Positions 1 through 8,304 are shown, counted from the first letter of the stretch. The stretch: DNA of 64,000 nucleotides from Paenibacillus sp. JQZ6Y-1 (GCF_040719145.1 NZ_JBFDUZ010000001.1:2356001-2420000); one strand, 5' to 3'. The notes: a model not told the origin generated them from the sequence alone. Numbers and translations are program-made.

Positions 1-451
1 GCTGCTTATGCTCGTCATTGACTAACCTTGCAGCCGCCTGCAAAGTCGATTCATTCGTGCATTCCATCGTTGCAAATCCGTTGCCTGACGTAAGTGCTGC
101 TTGGGTTTCGGCAATTTGCTGTTGCGCCATTTGCTCTACTTCAGGAAGACGGTTGGGACGATATAAGACGGCATCCTGTACCGAATGGGCGATGTCCTCA
201 GCAATATGATGCTGTTGCCCGTCAGGCGAAGTGTATTGCCCTTTATCTAAAATATCCAATGTTTCCTGTGCCCATTGCAAACGGATGTTGCGTGCATTGC
301 CTCCCTTTCCGCCATTGGAGCGTTGCATGGAATGGTTGGACTGCGTTTGCTTATGGTCTGGAGTTTGTTTATTGAGACGTGCTTGTATTTTATCATGATT
401 GGATCGTTCCCATTTGGACATGGACGAAGATGAATCATTCTTGCTACTCAT
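1..451 (-). CDS. TIGR02452 / PARG-like (microbial ADP-ribose glycohydrolase type) protein, 5' part only
   Basis: Open frame on the minus strand from an ATG at 451 that runs off the left edge without a stop; about 150 N-terminal residues are visible. After a Ser/Asn/Gln-rich start comes the block RNIRLQWAQETLDILDKGQY, then an EDIAHSVQDAVLYRPN stretch and a TNESTLQAAARL stretch. This order matches the N-terminal region of the TIGR02452 family (poly(ADP-ribose) glycohydrolase-like macrodomain fold). The catalytic part lies outside the window, so activity cannot be judged. It is the third gene in line after the NUDIX/NrtR-like and NADAR genes, 148 bases after NADAR, which supports a role in ADP-ribose removal. 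Family call is from recognised pattern only. Confidence 0.7.
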   Translation of the reverse strand, partial: MSSKNDSSSSMSKWERSNHDKIQARLNKQTPDHKQTQSNHSMQRSNGGKGGNARNIRLQWAQETLDILDKGQYTSPDGQQHHIAEDIAHSVQDAVLYRPNRLPEVEQMAQQQIAETQAALTSGNGFATMECTNESTLQAAARLVNDEHKQ

Positions 452-599
452 GTTACTTCCTCATTTCTGTATACATTATAAATGTAGCATGCTGCTTTTC
501 ATTTCAATAAACATGCTATTCTTACTGCTACTGCTATAGTGTTCCTATCATATTGCGAACTGCATATACCGATGCTGAATTGTTATTATCACTCTTTTG

Positions 600-1103
600 T
601 TACTGTTCTTGTTGTTGCTGCAATAGATGATCGCGCAGCGAAGTGAGTACCTCACCAAGCCAGTTCGTGCCTTCCCAAGTATTGCGGCTGCGAATAAGTG
701 GATTGTCTTCATCCAACCCCACACCCCAGATCGTATCGGTTGGGCTTGCTTCGACCAGCGTTGTGCCTGCTGTAGCCAGCAGCATCTCTAATAAATCAGG
801 ATTTTGTGTAAACTTGGCTTGGTTGCCTTGGTATACAATGTCCTTTGCATGCTGTTGCCACTGTTTCTTGTCAAAGTGCTGTACTTCGCGCCCCAATTGC
901 TTTTGCTCACGAGGATGCTTGGCTTGCAAAATGCGCTGCGCTGTTTGCTCATCGTGAAATAGCATTGCCTTGCCGTACATCATATACTGCTCAGCATTTT
1001 GAAAAGAATGACCATCTATTGTAAATGCAGCCGGATGCCATTGCGAAAATGGTGACTCTGTACGATAAAAGAATGTAAATTTCTCTTTCGATTTGGAACT
1101 CAT
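600..1103 (-). CDS. NADAR-family protein (YbiA/DUF1768-like N-glycosidase)
   Basis: 167 aa from an ATG at 1103, seven bases after AAAGGAGC; a TTG two codons upstream is in frame but too close to the ribosome site. The protein shows the NADAR order: FTFFYRTESPFSQWHPAAF, then FQNAEQYMMYGKAMLF, then a C-terminal WGVGLDEDNP and W-GTNWLGEVL block. NADAR proteins are known N-glycosidases acting on ADP-ribose-linked substrates; some members remove ADP-ribose from guanine, and YbiA-type members act on riboflavin-pathway intermediates. Which activity this one has cannot be told from the sequence. It lies between a NUDIX/NrtR-like gene and a PARG-like gene on the same strand, which favours ADP-ribose chemistry. 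Confidence 0.9.
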   Translation of the reverse strand: MSSKSKEKFTFFYRTESPFSQWHPAAFTIDGHSFQNAEQYMMYGKAMLFHDEQTAQRILQAKHPREQKQLGREVQHFDKKQWQQHAKDIVYQGNQAKFTQNPDLLEMLLATAGTTLVEASPTDTIWGVGLDEDNPLIRSRNTWEGTNWLGEVLTSLRDHLLQQQQEQ

Positions 1104-1202
1104 GTTCAAGCTCCTTTCTTCGTTGGTGTTATGATTGCGATACGATACGCTTGGATGTTATAAGAATTCCTTTTGATGTTAATAATTGGTGCATAACAAC
1201 AC

Positions 1203-2117
1203 TCAAGCATCTTCCCACTCTGGACGAAAACGGTATAGCTGCGAGGGACGATGACCCGCATCCTTTGTATATTCATTGGTAGCTATAACACGTGCCGCCA
1301 TTTTCCGCCGAAAAGCCGGTGCGAGTAGCTCACGATCCAAAATGATTTCATATACCTGCTGGAGTGCCGACAAGGTGAATAGCGGTGGCATCAGATTAAA
1401 CGCAATATCGGTATATTCAATCTTGCTACGCAGTCGTTCCAGCCCATAAGCAATCATTTTCAAATGGTCAAATGCGATACCGCCACTATCCAGCACGTCC
1501 CATTCCACAGCTGCCACTGGACCGTGATACGTCCGAGTCACACGTACTGTTCCGCTTAGTTGCAGTTGCTGATGCGATAAGGTGACTTGCATGTCTTTTT
1601 CTAAACGACAGCCATCTTCCAAATGAACCTTCTTCTCTTGCGTAATTCGGTAATCCAGCTTAAACCAGCGGGCATCACTAGCATCCTCGCCTGCACGGAT
1701 CTGCTGACTGGAAGAATCCACAAGCGCCATGTATGAAGCACTGATTACACGAGTCCGCGGATCACGATTCACATCGCCCCATGTATACAGCTGCTCCATA
1801 TAAATGCGCTCTAGCCCAGTCTCACTATGCAGCTCACGCGCCGCCGCTTCATCCAGACTTTCATCCATACCGACAAATCCGCCCGGCAGCGCCCATTGCC
1901 CGAGAAACGGATGTTCTCCGCGCTGAATTAATAGCAAATGCAGCGACTTTTCCGGCAGCTTGCGATAATTATCCTGCTCCTGATCCAGAATCGTAAAAAT
2001 CAGCATATCCGCAGTCGCCGAAGGTCGCTCAAATTGCGAAACATCGTACCTTTCCAAATATTCATGCTCTGTCAGCCCCTGTGCGTCCACTGGCTGCTCC
2101 GGTGTACCATGGCTCAT
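1203..2117 (-). CDS. NUDIX protein with C-terminal winged helix (NrtR-like, ADP-ribose-responsive regulator type)
   Basis: 304 aa; ATG follows GGAGGGAACAGG. An N-terminal NUDIX domain (about residues 35-170) is followed by a C-terminal region ending in FRRKMAARVIATNEY and RPSQLYRFRPEW, the typical end of the NrtR winged-helix domain. The Nudix box reads GGFVGMDESLDEAAARELHSETGL: the REUxEE core is RELHSE, so one of the two usual glutamates is serine, which suggests weak or no hydrolase activity and a sensor role. NrtR proteins bind ADP-ribose or related NAD metabolites and repress NAD-metabolism genes. First gene of a minus-strand cluster with NADAR and a PARG-like gene, so local control of that cluster is the likely job (inference). 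Confidence 0.85.
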   Translation of the reverse strand: MSHGTPEQPVDAQGLTEHEYLERYDVSQFERPSATADMLIFTILDQEQDNYRKLPEKSLHLLLIQRGEHPFLGQWALPGGFVGMDESLDEAAARELHSETGLERIYMEQLYTWGDVNRDPRTRVISASYMALVDSSSQQIRAGEDASDARWFKLDYRITQEKKVHLEDGCRLEKDMQVTLSHQQLQLSGTVRVTRTYHGPVAAVEWDVLDSGGIAFDHLKMIAYGLERLRSKIEYTDIAFNLMPPLFTLSALQQVYEIILDRELLAPAFRRKMAARVIATNEYTKDAGHRPSQLYRFRPEWEDA

Positions 2118-2430
2118 CCTGTTCCCTCCATCTAGATCTTGTTCAATCGCTATCCATATTGAGTACCATTCATCACTGCTTTGGCTTGCTATAAATCTTG
2201 CTATGGATCGTGAAGCTATTACAAATCTATTATTATAAAAAGCCAGATCATGCGCGCATATCTGTTACAGCTTGTTTATACTGGTTACATAATGAGTGTT
2301 GAGCTTTATTTTATCATTGCTACTATACATCCCAGTGATATGGGATAGCTAGTTCAAGCTATCTTGGTCGTTCTATACCTACTACACATGTCTACTCATT
2401 CTCGGTTATACATTTCATGATTATACGTGG

Positions 2431-2534
2431 TCTACATCTACATCTACATCTACATCTACATCTACATCTACATCTACATCTACATCTACATCTACATCTA
2501 CATCTACATCTACATCTACATCTACATCTACATC
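2431..2534. repeat. Hexanucleotide microsatellite (TCTACA)n, about 17 copies
   Basis: The unit TCTACA repeats without interruption for about 104 bases. It is outside any gene, about 315 bases upstream of the NUDIX gene start and about 430 bases upstream of the 2964 gene. Uninterrupted copies imply recent slippage and likely length variation between strains (inference). Confidence 0.98.
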
Positions 2535-2611
2535 TTATCAAGTATAATTAAGCTTTCTCATATCGCTACATCTTCTTATCAATTATTACTTTTTTAATAT
2601 TATCTAAATGT

Positions 2612-2630
2612 TAATAACATAATGTTATTA
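2612..2630. promoter_or_regulatory. 19-base perfect palindrome, operator-like
   Basis: TAATAACAT-A-ATGTTATTA, 9-1-9 with no mismatch, in an AT-rich stretch. No T-run follows, so it looks more like a protein-binding site than a terminator. The bound protein is unknown. Confidence 0.35.
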
Positions 2631-2781
2631 TATATACTCATCTCCTTGTCGTCAACCCAATCGCCACTATCCACCATACGACACCTTACATTCCTACGGA
2701 AATATTCTTCTTAAAACGAAACTATTAAGCTGCTGTTGCGTATAATTCATGATGCGGATCTTTGGCTTTACCTATATATCA

Positions 2782-2832
2782 TTGAAATTTTTAATGAATG
2801 ATCAGTAATATCATCGCTGTTATAACCGATAT
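2782..2832 (+). promoter_or_regulatory. Candidate promoter(s) for the gene at 2964
   Basis: Two overlapping possibilities. A sigma-A type: TTGAAA at 2782-2787 and TAATAT at 2806-2811 with an 18-base spacer. A sigma-D (motility) type: TAAT at 2806-2809, 15 bases, then ACCGATAT at 2825-2832, close to the TAAA-N15-GCCGATAT consensus. Either leaves a leader of about 125-150 bases before the start codon. Confidence 0.35.
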
Positions 2833-2963
2833 ATAAGGTATACTATGTTTAACATATACGCGCGCCGGGCATTACCGAAGATGACCCGATCCAGCAAACA
2901 GCTATGCAGGCTGTGAATCTACCCGGATAATGTTCTATGCTGATCCGGTAAAGGAGTGAACCC

Positions 2964-3335
2964 ATGAGAATCAATCCCATTGACGCCGTACGTAAAATCA
3001 CTGCTGATTTTGCTGCTTATACACGCCAGATTTTTGAGAAACGCGTTGGCGAACAAACGGAACGAACTCGTCAAGAAACAACCAAAACGACCAATGATAC
3101 GAATGTGCAATTTGATCAACTGCTAGAGAAAATTCCGGCAAATCATACCGTATTGCCTGTTGCAGCCCCTGCGGTTGCCTCGTATCAGGAGCTAGCTGCC
3201 CTTAAGCTACAAAATGGCATTTATGAACACACGCTTCCAGTTAGCCAACGAATCTCGGTTGCCCAGAAGGCATACGAAGGCTCGATGGTCGATCAAGGAC
3301 ATGTAACGATTGAACCGTTTGACTCGCGTGCTTGA
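2964..3335 (+). CDS. Hypothetical small soluble protein, 123 aa
   Basis: ATG at 2964 behind AAAGGAGTGAACCC; followed directly by a strong terminator at 3358, so it is a single-gene unit. The protein begins MRINPIDAVRKI, has a charged, Thr/Gln-rich middle (about residues 25-45) likely helical, a Pro/Ala-rich linker near residues 58-72, and a C-terminal region with DQGHVTIEP. No signal peptide, membrane segment or cysteine. I do not recognise the family. The sigma-D-like promoter would fit a motility or cell-surface regulon, but that is weak inference. Confidence 0.7.
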   Translation: MRINPIDAVRKITADFAAYTRQIFEKRVGEQTERTRQETTKTTNDTNVQFDQLLEKIPANHTVLPVAAPAVASYQELAALKLQNGIYEHTLPVSQRISVAQKAYEGSMVDQGHVTIEPFDSRA

Positions 3336-3357
3336 TAACAAGGTGATGCAATACAGC

Positions 3358-3392
3358 AAAAAACCTTCCTCTGTAATGGAGGAAGGTTTTTT
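3358..3392 (+). terminator. Intrinsic terminator after the 2964 gene
   Basis: AAAAAACCTTCCTC, loop TGTAAT, then GGAGGAAGGTTTTTT. Near-symmetrical, so it could also work on the other strand for the gene at 3513. Confidence 0.9.
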
Positions 3393-3512
3393 ATGTTTAT
3401 TGTTTAGGGTATATCAGGTAACATGCCATCCTGCTTGAGTTCATCTACCAGATCATAGCTGATTCCATGTGTATCCTATCCCCAAACACGGCATATCACT
3501 ATATAAGCAACA

Positions 3513-3848
3513 TTAAGCGTTAGTAGCACCCGCTGCTGTTTTCACAGCTTTGACTTCATATTTTGCATGGCTGACATTCAACATATACTCCGGTTTCGGT
3601 CGACCTGCCTTATTGCGATGACCTTGAACATGGGCGTCGCTTTTCTCCCAATTTTTCCAGTCCTGTTCAGATTCCCAACGGAACATAATCACAACCTCTT
3701 CTTCACCACGGCGTACTTGTTTGACCAGCACCTGCATATCGACAAAACCCGGCTGTTGCTCTACAACGGTTCCCGGTTGGCTAAAACGTTCAACAACTTG
3801 CTCGGCATACCCTTCACTGACAGTAATCGTGCGTAAAATAACGAACAT
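3513..3848 (-). CDS. ABM-domain haem-degrading monooxygenase-like protein (IsdG/HmoA type)
   Basis: 111 aa, ATG behind GAGGAGGGATAATC. Small alpha/beta-barrel ABM domain: beta strand MFVILRTITVSEG, then VVERFSQPG, QPGFVDMQVLV, VVIMFRWESEQDWKNWEKSDAHVQGH. The W-E-S and D-W--W--SDAH-QGH pattern is that of IsdG/HmoA-type haem monooxygenases, which break haem to release iron in the cytosol; the H in AHVQGHR is the likely haem ligand. The usual N-terminal Asn of IsdG appears to be Arg or Thr here, so an ordinary ABM oxygenase is possible. A perfect Fur box at 3899-3913 lies about 50 bases upstream, which strongly supports an iron-acquisition role. Confidence 0.85.
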   Translation of the reverse strand: MFVILRTITVSEGYAEQVVERFSQPGTVVEQQPGFVDMQVLVKQVRRGEEEVVIMFRWESEQDWKNWEKSDAHVQGHRNKAGRPKPEYMLNVSHAKYEVKAVKTAAGATNA

Positions 3849-3898
3849 GATTATCCCTCCTCACACCGATTGATTCCGGCGATTACGATTATTATAAT

Positions 3899-3913
3899 TG
3901 ATAATCATTATCA
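3899..3913 (-). promoter_or_regulatory. Fur box (perfect 7-1-7) upstream of the haem monooxygenase gene
   Basis: TGATAATCATTATCA matches the 7-1-7 Fur consensus at every arm base. Positioned about 50 bases upstream of the start at 3848, so iron-dependent repression of that gene is expected. Confidence 0.9.
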
Positions 3914-3957
3914 TTGTCAAAACAAAAGATTCTATACCAATCTATTATAAAAGATAT

Positions 3958-5085
3958 TCAATACACACTCTCATGCAGAATCTCGCCTGTGCGCGATAAG
4001 TCGTATCCACCAATCGCTTTTAATTCATTTTTAAATTCAGTAGATTGCAAAATACGCTTCAGTGACGCAATCCATTCGGCATTTTCCGGTTTGTTCAACA
4101 CGACCAGATCGTAACGCTCCAGCGTCAGCGGCACAAACTCCACACCAACTAATGCAGCCGCCTTTTCACTGCCGATCCCTACATCAGCTTCACCGGCAGC
4201 AATACGAGCCGCAACTGCAATATGCGAAGTCTCTTCATGCGTATATCCACGTAAGCTAGACGGGCGAATATTGTGTAAACGCAACTGTTCATCCAGCAGC
4301 ACTCTTGCGCCTGCTCCGCGCTCACGATTCACAATACGGATGCCATTTTGCCCTAATTGCTGCCAATCCGTAATGCGTTTTGGATTGCCGCGCTGCACAT
4401 ACAAGCCCGCGCGCCGTGAAGCCAGATTGATTAGTGTAAATGAATGAGACACCATCAGCTTGCTTACATAGGGTAGATTGTATTCGCCCGTTTCGCCATC
4501 GAACAGATGAGTACTTACAATATCGGAATTGCCCATATACATCGATACCAGACTGTCCATGCTACCTGCAAAAGAACGCAGCGGACGATAACGCTGTTCT
4601 TTTTCCATATAACGTGCCAGCAGATCCAGACTGGTATCCTGACCTGTAATTACGATCGTTTTTAGATTACTCGGTGGCATGATCGGTTCCTCAGTAATCG
4701 GCTGCACGGTGCCTACATTGCGTAGAATCTCTTCTGGTCTAGCATAAGCCGCATGGACAAATGCTGGTGAAACGCCGGTTTCTTCATAATTGCGTTGTTC
4801 TGGCGGTAGATGATTTGCTGCATCCGGTGCCAGCCCTGCTTCGGGAATATGTGCCAGTCCGCCATTTTGCAGCTCCTGTAACTGCAATTGACCAGCATTC
4901 TCGCGCATCATTCCGTCTTTGGAGCGCTGCTTGTATTGCTCTAGATCGTCATGGTCGATCCGCATCTGCTTGCCGACACGATAGGCAGGCAAGTCGCCTT
5001 TCTTGATCAGATCGTATACCGTCAGCTTGGAGACTTTTAGCAGACGGGCGATTTCTTCGGTTGTATAGGATATCTGCTCGCTCAT
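3958..5085 (-). CDS. HTH (excisionase/MerR-like) regulator with PBP-like substrate-binding domain
   Basis: 375 aa. Residues 1-55 form an excisionase-type winged helix (YTTEEIARLLKVSKLTVYDLIKKGDLPAYRVGKQMRI). A low-complexity linker (about 60-140) leads to a C-terminal periplasmic-binding-protein-like domain of the PF12727 type (DTSLDLLARYMEKEQR, DIVSTHLFDGETGEYN, NRERGAGARVLLDEQL, GEADVGIGSEKAA). Such proteins are cytosolic one-component regulators linked to molybdate or tungstate uptake, as with YvgK beside yvgLM in Bacillus. It is divergent from modA across a 263-base gap, so it probably controls modAB in response to the oxyanion (inference from family and position). Confidence 0.85.
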   Translation of the reverse strand: MSEQISYTTEEIARLLKVSKLTVYDLIKKGDLPAYRVGKQMRIDHDDLEQYKQRSKDGMMRENAGQLQLQELQNGGLAHIPEAGLAPDAANHLPPEQRNYEETGVSPAFVHAAYARPEEILRNVGTVQPITEEPIMPPSNLKTIVITGQDTSLDLLARYMEKEQRYRPLRSFAGSMDSLVSMYMGNSDIVSTHLFDGETGEYNLPYVSKLMVSHSFTLINLASRRAGLYVQRGNPKRITDWQQLGQNGIRIVNRERGAGARVLLDEQLRLHNIRPSSLRGYTHEETSHIAVAARIAAGEADVGIGSEKAAALVGVEFVPLTLERYDLVVLNKPENAEWIASLKRILQSTEFKNELKAIGGYDLSRTGEILHESVY

Positions 5086-5326
5086 ACGCCGTCCCTTCCT
5101 TTATCTCAAATTTTATATCAAAATCACGTATCGTAGAATCCTCATAGCAAATCACTCATAGCATCCTATCATGATCCTTATAAGCTATGTTCATCTTACC
5201 TGCGTATGTATCTTATTTCAATTCACAAAAATGATAATCAATCCACTTTAAATATAACTAGATATAATTAGTATTATCCTGTATGATTTAGTACGTATAT
5301 TTTGCACGATACGGCGAAATAACATA

Positions 5327-5338
5327 CCTTAGCTAAGG
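5327..5338 (+). promoter_or_regulatory. Palindrome overlapping the modA ribosome site
   Basis: CCTTAGCTAAGG, perfect 12-base palindrome whose right half is the start of the TAAGGAGG ribosome site of modA. Could be an operator or a short RNA stem that hides the ribosome site; the stem alone is weak. Confidence 0.4.
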
Positions 5339-5348
5339 AGGATTTTAC

Positions 5349-6230
5349 ATGAATATACCATCTCACTCATCCCCTTCATCCCGTCGTCCAGCTGCGCGTC
5401 TGCGCATGACAGTGTTGATCATGCTGACCGCTCTGGCTGTAATACTCAGTGCCTGTTCTTCGATAGGCGGCACAAGCACAGATTCGTCATCGAAGGCAAC
5501 AGGTACATCAAGCAGTTCAGCAGCGACAACCGAACTGACGATCTCCGCAGCAGCAAGCTTGACAGACAGCCTACAAGATATTCAAAAGGTATACGAATCC
5601 AAATATCCCAATGTAAAATTGACCTTTAACTTTGCCGCTTCCGGCACCCTGCAAAAGCAGATTGAACAAGGGGCTCCAGCTGACTTGTTTATCTCCGCAG
5701 GCAGCAAACAAATGCAAGCTCTAATCGACGAGAAGCTAGTGGACAAGGATCACGAGATCAATCTGCTCACCAATGCACTCGTTCTTGTCGTACCGAAGGA
5801 CAGCACTACAACACCAGCAACGATCGAAGACTTGAGCGGCGATAGTATCAAGCGTTTGGCAATCGGTACGCCGGAATCCGTACCAGCTGGCATGTATGCC
5901 AAACAAGCACTAGAACAAGCCAAGCTGTGGGATAGCCTACAATCCAAACTTGTACAAACCAAAGACGTGAAACAAGTTCTTTCCTATGTCGAAACAGGCA
6001 ATGCCGATGCAGGCTTTGTATACAAAACGGATGCGATGGAATCGGATGGTGTGAAAGTTGCTTTCACAGCGAGCGAGGATAGTCACGATCCTATCGTTTA
6101 TCCAGCAGCCGTTCTGTCCGCTACTACGCACCGCGAAGATGCAGCGCAATTCTACGCTTATCTGCAAACCCAAGAAGCTCAGGCGATCTTTGCCAAATAT
6201 GGCTTTACTAAGGCTGCTGCCACCTCATGA
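5349..6230 (+). CDS. modA: Molybdate ABC transporter substrate-binding lipoprotein ModA
   Basis: 293 aa behind TAAGGAGGATTTTAC. Residues 1-36 are a lipoprotein signal: basic start, hydrophobic MTVLIMLTALAVI, lipobox LSAC with Cys36. A Ser/Thr-rich linker follows, then the ModA fold: LTISAAASLTDSLQDI, FAASGTLQKQIEQGAPADLFIS, and a C-terminal ADAGFVYKTDA. These are the oxyanion-binding loops of ModA/WtpA-type proteins. It captures molybdate or tungstate outside the membrane for ModB. The stop overlaps the modB start by four bases. No modC ATPase gene is in the window, as is also the case for B. subtilis yvgLM. Confidence 0.93.
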   Translation: MNIPSHSSPSSRRPAARLRMTVLIMLTALAVILSACSSIGGTSTDSSSKATGTSSSSAATTELTISAAASLTDSLQDIQKVYESKYPNVKLTFNFAASGTLQKQIEQGAPADLFISAGSKQMQALIDEKLVDKDHEINLLTNALVLVVPKDSTTTPATIEDLSGDSIKRLAIGTPESVPAGMYAKQALEQAKLWDSLQSKLVQTKDVKQVLSYVETGNADAGFVYKTDAMESDGVKVAFTASEDSHDPIVYPAAVLSATTHREDAAQFYAYLQTQEAQAIFAKYGFTKAAATS

Positions 6231-6904
6231 GTGAAGCATGGTCCTGGGAAAGCATCGGCTTCCCAGTCACACTTTCGCTGCAAATCGCCTGCTTTTCCAG
6301 TATCGCAGTATTCATTCTTTCGATTGCTGTCGCTATGCTCATGAGCAAATATTCGTTTCCCGGTAAAATTATTGTGGAAACGATCTTCATGCTACCGCTC
6401 GTATTACCCCCATCTGTCGTTGGTCTCCTGCTGCTTACCATCCTTGGACGGCGCAGTTGGATTGGACAAGCGGCAGAATGGCTAACTCATCAGCCAATCG
6501 TTTTTAGCGTAACTGGTGCGGTGATTGCAGCAACCGTTGTCGCCTTCCCGCTAGTGTACCAGACGCTCAAAACTGGCTTTGCCCTCGTCAATCGCGATGT
6601 GCTAGAGTCGGCACGTTCTCAAGGTGCTAGTGAACTGCAAGTGCTTCTGTATATGATTCTGCCGCTTGCTTGGCGTTCGCTAATCACTGGCTTTGTGCTC
6701 GGATTCGCGCGAGCGCTAGGTGAATTTGGCGCTACCCTAATGGTAGCAGGCAATATTCCCGGCAAAACGCAAACGCTGCCGACAGCGATTTATTTCGCTG
6801 TCGATGCAGGCAATATGCAGCTCGCTTGGAGCATGACAATCATTACGATTCTTATCTCCTTTATCCTACTATTACTAACCAGCAAAATTCGCGGCTCTGA
6901 TTAA
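6227..6904 (+). CDS. modB: Molybdate ABC transporter permease ModB
   Basis: 225 aa, ATGA overlap with modA, so translation is coupled. Five or six hydrophobic helices; the EAA loop that docks the ATPase reads ESARSQGASELQVLLYMILPLA, followed by GFARALGEFGATLMVAGNIPG, the ModB/CysT signature. Membrane channel for molybdate. The partner ATPase must come from elsewhere in the genome, since the next gene is an unrelated acetyltransferase after a 285-base gap. Confidence 0.93.
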   Translation: MSEAWSWESIGFPVTLSLQIACFSSIAVFILSIAVAMLMSKYSFPGKIIVETIFMLPLVLPPSVVGLLLLTILGRRSWIGQAAEWLTHQPIVFSVTGAVIAATVVAFPLVYQTLKTGFALVNRDVLESARSQGASELQVLLYMILPLAWRSLITGFVLGFARALGEFGATLMVAGNIPGKTQTLPTAIYFAVDAGNMQLAWSMTIITILISFILLLLTSKIRGSD

Positions 6905-7189
6905 GGAGTCGCTTTTTGTTTGCCATGACTTGGATGTTCAAATATTTGGCAGTCAAACATTATTTTGAAAAATTTAATTGAGAATGCTATCATAAAGTAT
7001 CACCTGTACTTCGTTTGTTCTTTTCCATCCCAATATCCATTTCGATTAGCTATGCAGTGTTACTTTCCTTCTTTTACATAGGCAATTCCATATTCCTAAC
7101 ATCGCTGTATTGTTCTACCCGTCCAATTTCAATAGATTTTACTATTCCTTTATACGTGCAGTTATCCATCGAAAAGAGGTTGTATATTC

Positions 7190-8047
7190 ATGCTCAAGCT
7201 TCATCAGCTTTCCGATATTTCTGAATTGCAAACTATATGTGAAAAACACGATCATATTATGCTCAAGCTCAACTGGGATATGTTGAAAAATCGCGTTCCC
7301 AGCAGCCAAGAAGACTTTTTTGATTATGAAGATGGCGAATTGCGTTCCTTTTTGGCATTGTATCAATTTGGTGCCAAAATCGAAATCTGTGGCATGACAC
7401 ACCCAGATTACCGTCTTCAAGGTCGATTCAGTCGCTTATGGAAACAAGCCGTCGATAGCGGCTTGCTGGCAAATAAGGAGAAAGTACTGTTCAATGTACC
7501 GCAATCGTCTAAGGGCGGACAGCAGTGGGTAGCTTCAAGGCATACAGGTCTAAACAGTGTAGAATATACACTCAAGCTGGGCGATGATGTGAGCGGTCTA
7601 GGTATTGGCAGCACGGAAATCGTATCGCTGCGCCCGCTTACTCAGGAGGACGCGGAATTTTGGGCAAAGCTGGATGCGGAGGCATTTGGCATTTCGGAAT
7701 TTCATACACTTGCTGCATTAGCTGGTCCACACCGCCCGTTATCACGCGCGATGCATGTGATTGAATATCAAGGTCTGGCTGCTGGCAAAATTGAAGTGGA
7801 TCGCCAAGGTGAGCATAGCTGGATTTACGGCTTTGTGGTCGATCCGGCGCTACGGGGGCATGGGATTGGACGCAGTGCGCTGCGTCAGGTTGCATTGGAT
7901 GAAAAGGGAAAAGGCAAGCAGGTATGGTTAGATGTAGTATCTGAAAATTCACGCGCACTGCATTTGTATGAATCGTGTGGATTTGTGCAACAGGATATTC
8001 AGGATTATTATGAATACGCATATGCAGCAACCCAAACAAATCGGTAA
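7190..8047 (+). CDS. Two-domain GNAT N-acetyltransferase
   Basis: 285 aa; ribosome site AAGAGG about 11 bases upstream. The N-terminal half (about 1-130) is a degenerate GNAT-like domain with HPDYRLQGRFSRLWKQA; the C-terminal half (about 140-280) is a full GNAT with RPLTQEDAEFWAKLD, then the acetyl-CoA loop VVDPALRGHGIGRSALR and ENSRALHLYESCGF. Transfers an acetyl group to an amine; substrate unknown. Stands alone, with a strong terminator 43 bases after the stop. Confidence 0.88.
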   Translation: MLKLHQLSDISELQTICEKHDHIMLKLNWDMLKNRVPSSQEDFFDYEDGELRSFLALYQFGAKIEICGMTHPDYRLQGRFSRLWKQAVDSGLLANKEKVLFNVPQSSKGGQQWVASRHTGLNSVEYTLKLGDDVSGLGIGSTEIVSLRPLTQEDAEFWAKLDAEAFGISEFHTLAALAGPHRPLSRAMHVIEYQGLAAGKIEVDRQGEHSWIYGFVVDPALRGHGIGRSALRQVALDEKGKGKQVWLDVVSENSRALHLYESCGFVQQDIQDYYEYAYAATQTNR

Positions 8048-8090
8048 TGCAACGACCGATCATGAAGGTCACTATACTAAGATAGGAACA

Positions 8091-8146
8091 CAAAAAGCGT
8101 TTATCACAGCGATGGAGGTCCGGTCCACCGCTGGATAAACGCTTTT
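8091..8146. terminator. Strong bidirectional hairpin terminator
   Basis: AAAAAGCGTTTATC pairs with GATAAACGCTTTTT, with inner pairing CAGCG/CGCTG and GGTCC/GGTCC-region. Sits between the GNAT gene (plus) and the gene ending at 8305 (minus), so it can serve both. Confidence 0.85.
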
Positions 8147-8304
8147 TGCAGAACTGCTGAACTTTCTGTACATGACTGGGACAGACGGTTCAACAGTCCT
8201 GTTTCCCTGTAACAGGGAAGGCCGTATGTTCTTGTATTGCGTATATATGTGAAAAGGCAAGTGGCATCAAAATGATGGGGGATTTTGATACCGTCCTCTT
8301 TCAC

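Larger units (their letters stand above)
2118..2963. other. Gene-free AT-rich gap with simple-sequence repeat and palindromes
   Basis: About 845 bases with no convincing gene on either strand. It holds the promoter side of the NUDIX gene, the TCTACA array at 2431-2534, a 19-base perfect palindrome at 2612-2630, and the promoter and leader of the small gene at 2964. Confidence 0.7.

Noticed and set aside
2431-2534. CRISPR-like array
   Set aside because: Pure six-base tandem unit with no spacers; no cas genes in the window.
5231-5245. Fur box before modA
   Set aside because: Only the left half (TGATAATCA) matches; the right half fails.
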